Positions 62,852 to 64,000 of a stretch of DNA of 64,000 nt are shown one piece after another. The notes beneath the pieces are model-generated. The model was given only the letters and a program-made list of their open reading frames with translations. It was not told the DNA's origin and made no database searches. Made by a program: the position numbers and the translations under genes. Positions within the stretch are counted from its first letter, which is position 1. Each line of letters starts with the position of its first letter. Origin of the DNA: CALKAL01 sp051846895 (GTDB lineage Bacteria; Bacillota; Bacilli; Bacillales; Alkalibacillaceae); NCBI GenBank assembly GCA_051846895.1, contig JBPYCQ010000005.1, forward strand, positions 62,001-126,000, in the 5' to 3' direction.

Positions 62852-63579
62852 GTCCGCACCACCTCTAAGTTTCCTGATAAAACAGACGTCATTATTTTCA
62901 AACGTTCAGTTGTATGATGGAAGTTTTCAGTTTTGACAGCAATTGTTTCATTAAAGACGAACCCATAATTTTTATTAAAAATGGATACTTGGCCTAACAG
63001 AGTAGAGTGATGAATACTAACTTCGAGTTCGTACGGGACATAGATAACGATATTTCCAAAACCATGTCTAACGGAAATCACGGAGTCTTCATCATGAGGC
63101 AAAAACGTTTCCGTTAAATCGATGACTGTATCACCAACTAAACCAACAATATGAACGTCCTGCCATGGGTAAGGGTGGTTTGGAGTCTCTCTCTTAGCTA
63201 ACAGTTGTTGGGGCAGAAGTGATTTAGAAGGGACGAGTGGTTCATCACTCTCTGTTCTTTCAATAAAAAAGGGAGTGATTTTTTCCGGGTTATGCCTGGA
63301 TAAATAATAGACTCTTAAAACATAAGCAATAATGACGATAATAATGAAACGAACGGCAATCATATTCAAAATTGTTATAACTGTTGAAACAATCCCAATC
63401 CAGAAAAGTATTTTCCCGTATGTTTCTTTGTAATATGTATATCCAATATATGTAACAACTGTGGAAATAGCTAATGAGACGACAAGGCCACCATTAAAAA
63501 AGGCTATTTCAATAATGACTAGCGCGATTGAAATAAGTATGATCCAATTGATTAATGATGTACTGATCTTGTGAAACAT
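62848..63579 (-). CDS. liaF: LiaF, inhibitor of the LiaRS system
   Basis: 243 residues: four N-terminal membrane helices (about residues 1-95) and a C-terminal DUF2154-type beta domain (VHIVGLVGDTVIDLTETFLP, then GFGNIVIYVPYELEVSIHH). Family role: represses LiaS signalling when no stress is present. GGAGGAACAGGCC precedes the ATG. It is the first gene of liaFSR, behind liaH/pspA. Confidence 0.92.
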   Translation of the reverse strand: MFHKISTSLINWIILISIALVIIEIAFFNGGLVVSLAISTVVTYIGYTYYKETYGKILFWIGIVSTVITILNMIAVRFIIIVIIAYVLRVYYLSRHNPEKITPFFIERTESDEPLVPSKSLLPQQLLAKRETPNHPYPWQDVHIVGLVGDTVIDLTETFLPHDEDSVISVRHGFGNIVIYVPYELEVSIHHSTLLGQVSIFNKNYGFVFNETIAVKTENFHHTTERLKIMTSVLSGNLEVVRT

Positions 63580-63656
63580 GGCCTGTTCCTCCTCGAATCT
63601 ATCATAGCATAATAAAAAACGATACAGATTATTTAATCAAAAAAAGTCGAAAAAAG

Positions 63657-63683
63657 TAAGGCACAACAATCTGTGCCTTATTG
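63657..63683 (-). terminator. Terminator between pspA/liaH and liaF
   Basis: On the minus strand, AAGGCACAG ... TGTGCCTT is followed by ACTTTTTT. In B. subtilis a similar weak terminator lets some liaIH transcripts read into liaGFSR. Confidence 0.85.
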
Positions 63684-63685
63684 TG

Positions 63686-64000
63686 CTATTCAGCTTTCAA
63701 ATCTTTTTCTAGCTGGGCGATTTTATCATCAAAAGTTAATTGCTCATAGTCACGGCTTACTTTTGCTTCTAAACGTTCCATGTACCTTTCGATGTCACGA
63801 ATTTTTCTATTCGAATTTTGCTCGTCGTGATTAAGTAACTGGTTCATTCGATGTGTCATGCGTAATGTATTTTCTTTCCCCATGAGCTCCATACGTTTAA
63901 AGTGCATTTCTTTCAGTTTATACTGCATAGTACGATATTTTTCTTCAAGTTGTTCAATAGATCGTGTGATTCGGTTTAATGATTCTTTTAAATTAGTAGC
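63686..64000 (-). CDS. liaH: Phage-shock protein A homologue, LiaH type (5' end outside window)
   Basis: The frame runs from the window edge to the stop at 63686, giving about 104 C-terminal residues of continuous charged coiled coil (SLNRITRSIEQLEEKYRTMQ, MHFKRMELMGKENTLRMTHR), typical of PspA/IM30/LiaH. These proteins assemble on stressed membranes and are the main LiaR target. The gene lies directly upstream of liaF. The N-terminal membrane-binding helix is not visible, so PspA versus LiaH cannot be settled; context favours LiaH. Confidence 0.85.
   Translation of the reverse strand, partial: ATNLKESLNRITRSIEQLEEKYRTMQYKLKEMHFKRMELMGKENTLRMTHRMNQLLNHDEQNSNRKIRDIERYMERLEAKVSRDYEQLTFDDKIAQLEKDLKAE

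Overview
The window is low-GC Firmicute chromosome, most likely from an endospore-forming Bacillaceae with halophilic or alkaliphilic habits. Spore genes are present (gerQ, cwlJ, a DUF421/DUF1657 pair), as are Bacillus-type regulators and operons (HutP with hutHUIG, the liaFSR/liaH locus). The block ywhD, pbpG, speE, speB, ywiB, argS, together with hemQ, lipL, ywfO, ywgA, ywdI and ywdK, resembles the B. subtilis 'yw' region. BCCT, NSS and CPA1-type transporters and very acidic linkers in the secreted lipoproteins fit a salty or alkaline habitat. I see no tRNA, rRNA, CRISPR, intact transposase or prophage gene. The species cannot be fixed from the sequence alone.

Layout: 1-1.3 kb is the end of a peptide/nickel-type ABC permease pair. 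1.7-3.6 kb is typA/bipA. 4-10 kb is a divergent Opp/Dpp system (binding lipoprotein on minus; two permeases and two ATPases on plus), with a near-perfect CodY box at the binding-protein gene. 10.2-12.4 kb is threonine catabolism (kbl-tdh). 12.5-14.3 kb holds a lipoprotein gene split by one in-frame stop and a TPR protein. 14.8-17.7 kb holds a BCCT transporter, a membrane protein and an acyl-CoA thioesterase. 17.7-24 kb is the histidine-utilisation operon, with a visible HutP-type antiterminator and a MITE-like palindrome inserted between hutP and hutH. 24.3-29.5 kb has small spore-associated genes, a YerD-like FMN enzyme and a Na+/H+ antiporter. 29.8-32.9 kb is a TRAP transporter whose binding-protein gene seems to start at ATT. 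33-34.3 kb is a yybP-ykoY (Mn2+) riboswitch in front of a PRK06851-type ATPase. 34.7-41.8 kb has an M29 aminopeptidase, an XRE-TPR regulator and transporters. 42-51.8 kb is the polyamine/argS block, germination genes, and a GntR plus broken ABC-ATPase remnant. 51.8-58.1 kb has heme, lipoate and HD-domain genes, a MOSC protein and a secreted lipase. 58.2-59.3 kb is a graveyard of gene fragments. 59.3-64 kb is a purine permease and the lia envelope-stress locus.

The most unusual feature is five separate intergenic tandem arrays with the same 21-bp period but four unrelated core sequences (9, 10, 13, 7 and 20 units). Each lies about 20-45 bp beyond a rho-independent terminator, or directly after a large hairpin. 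The 21-bp period equals two DNA helical turns, and no array looks like a gene. I propose them as a class of post-terminator chromosomal element whose function I cannot assign.
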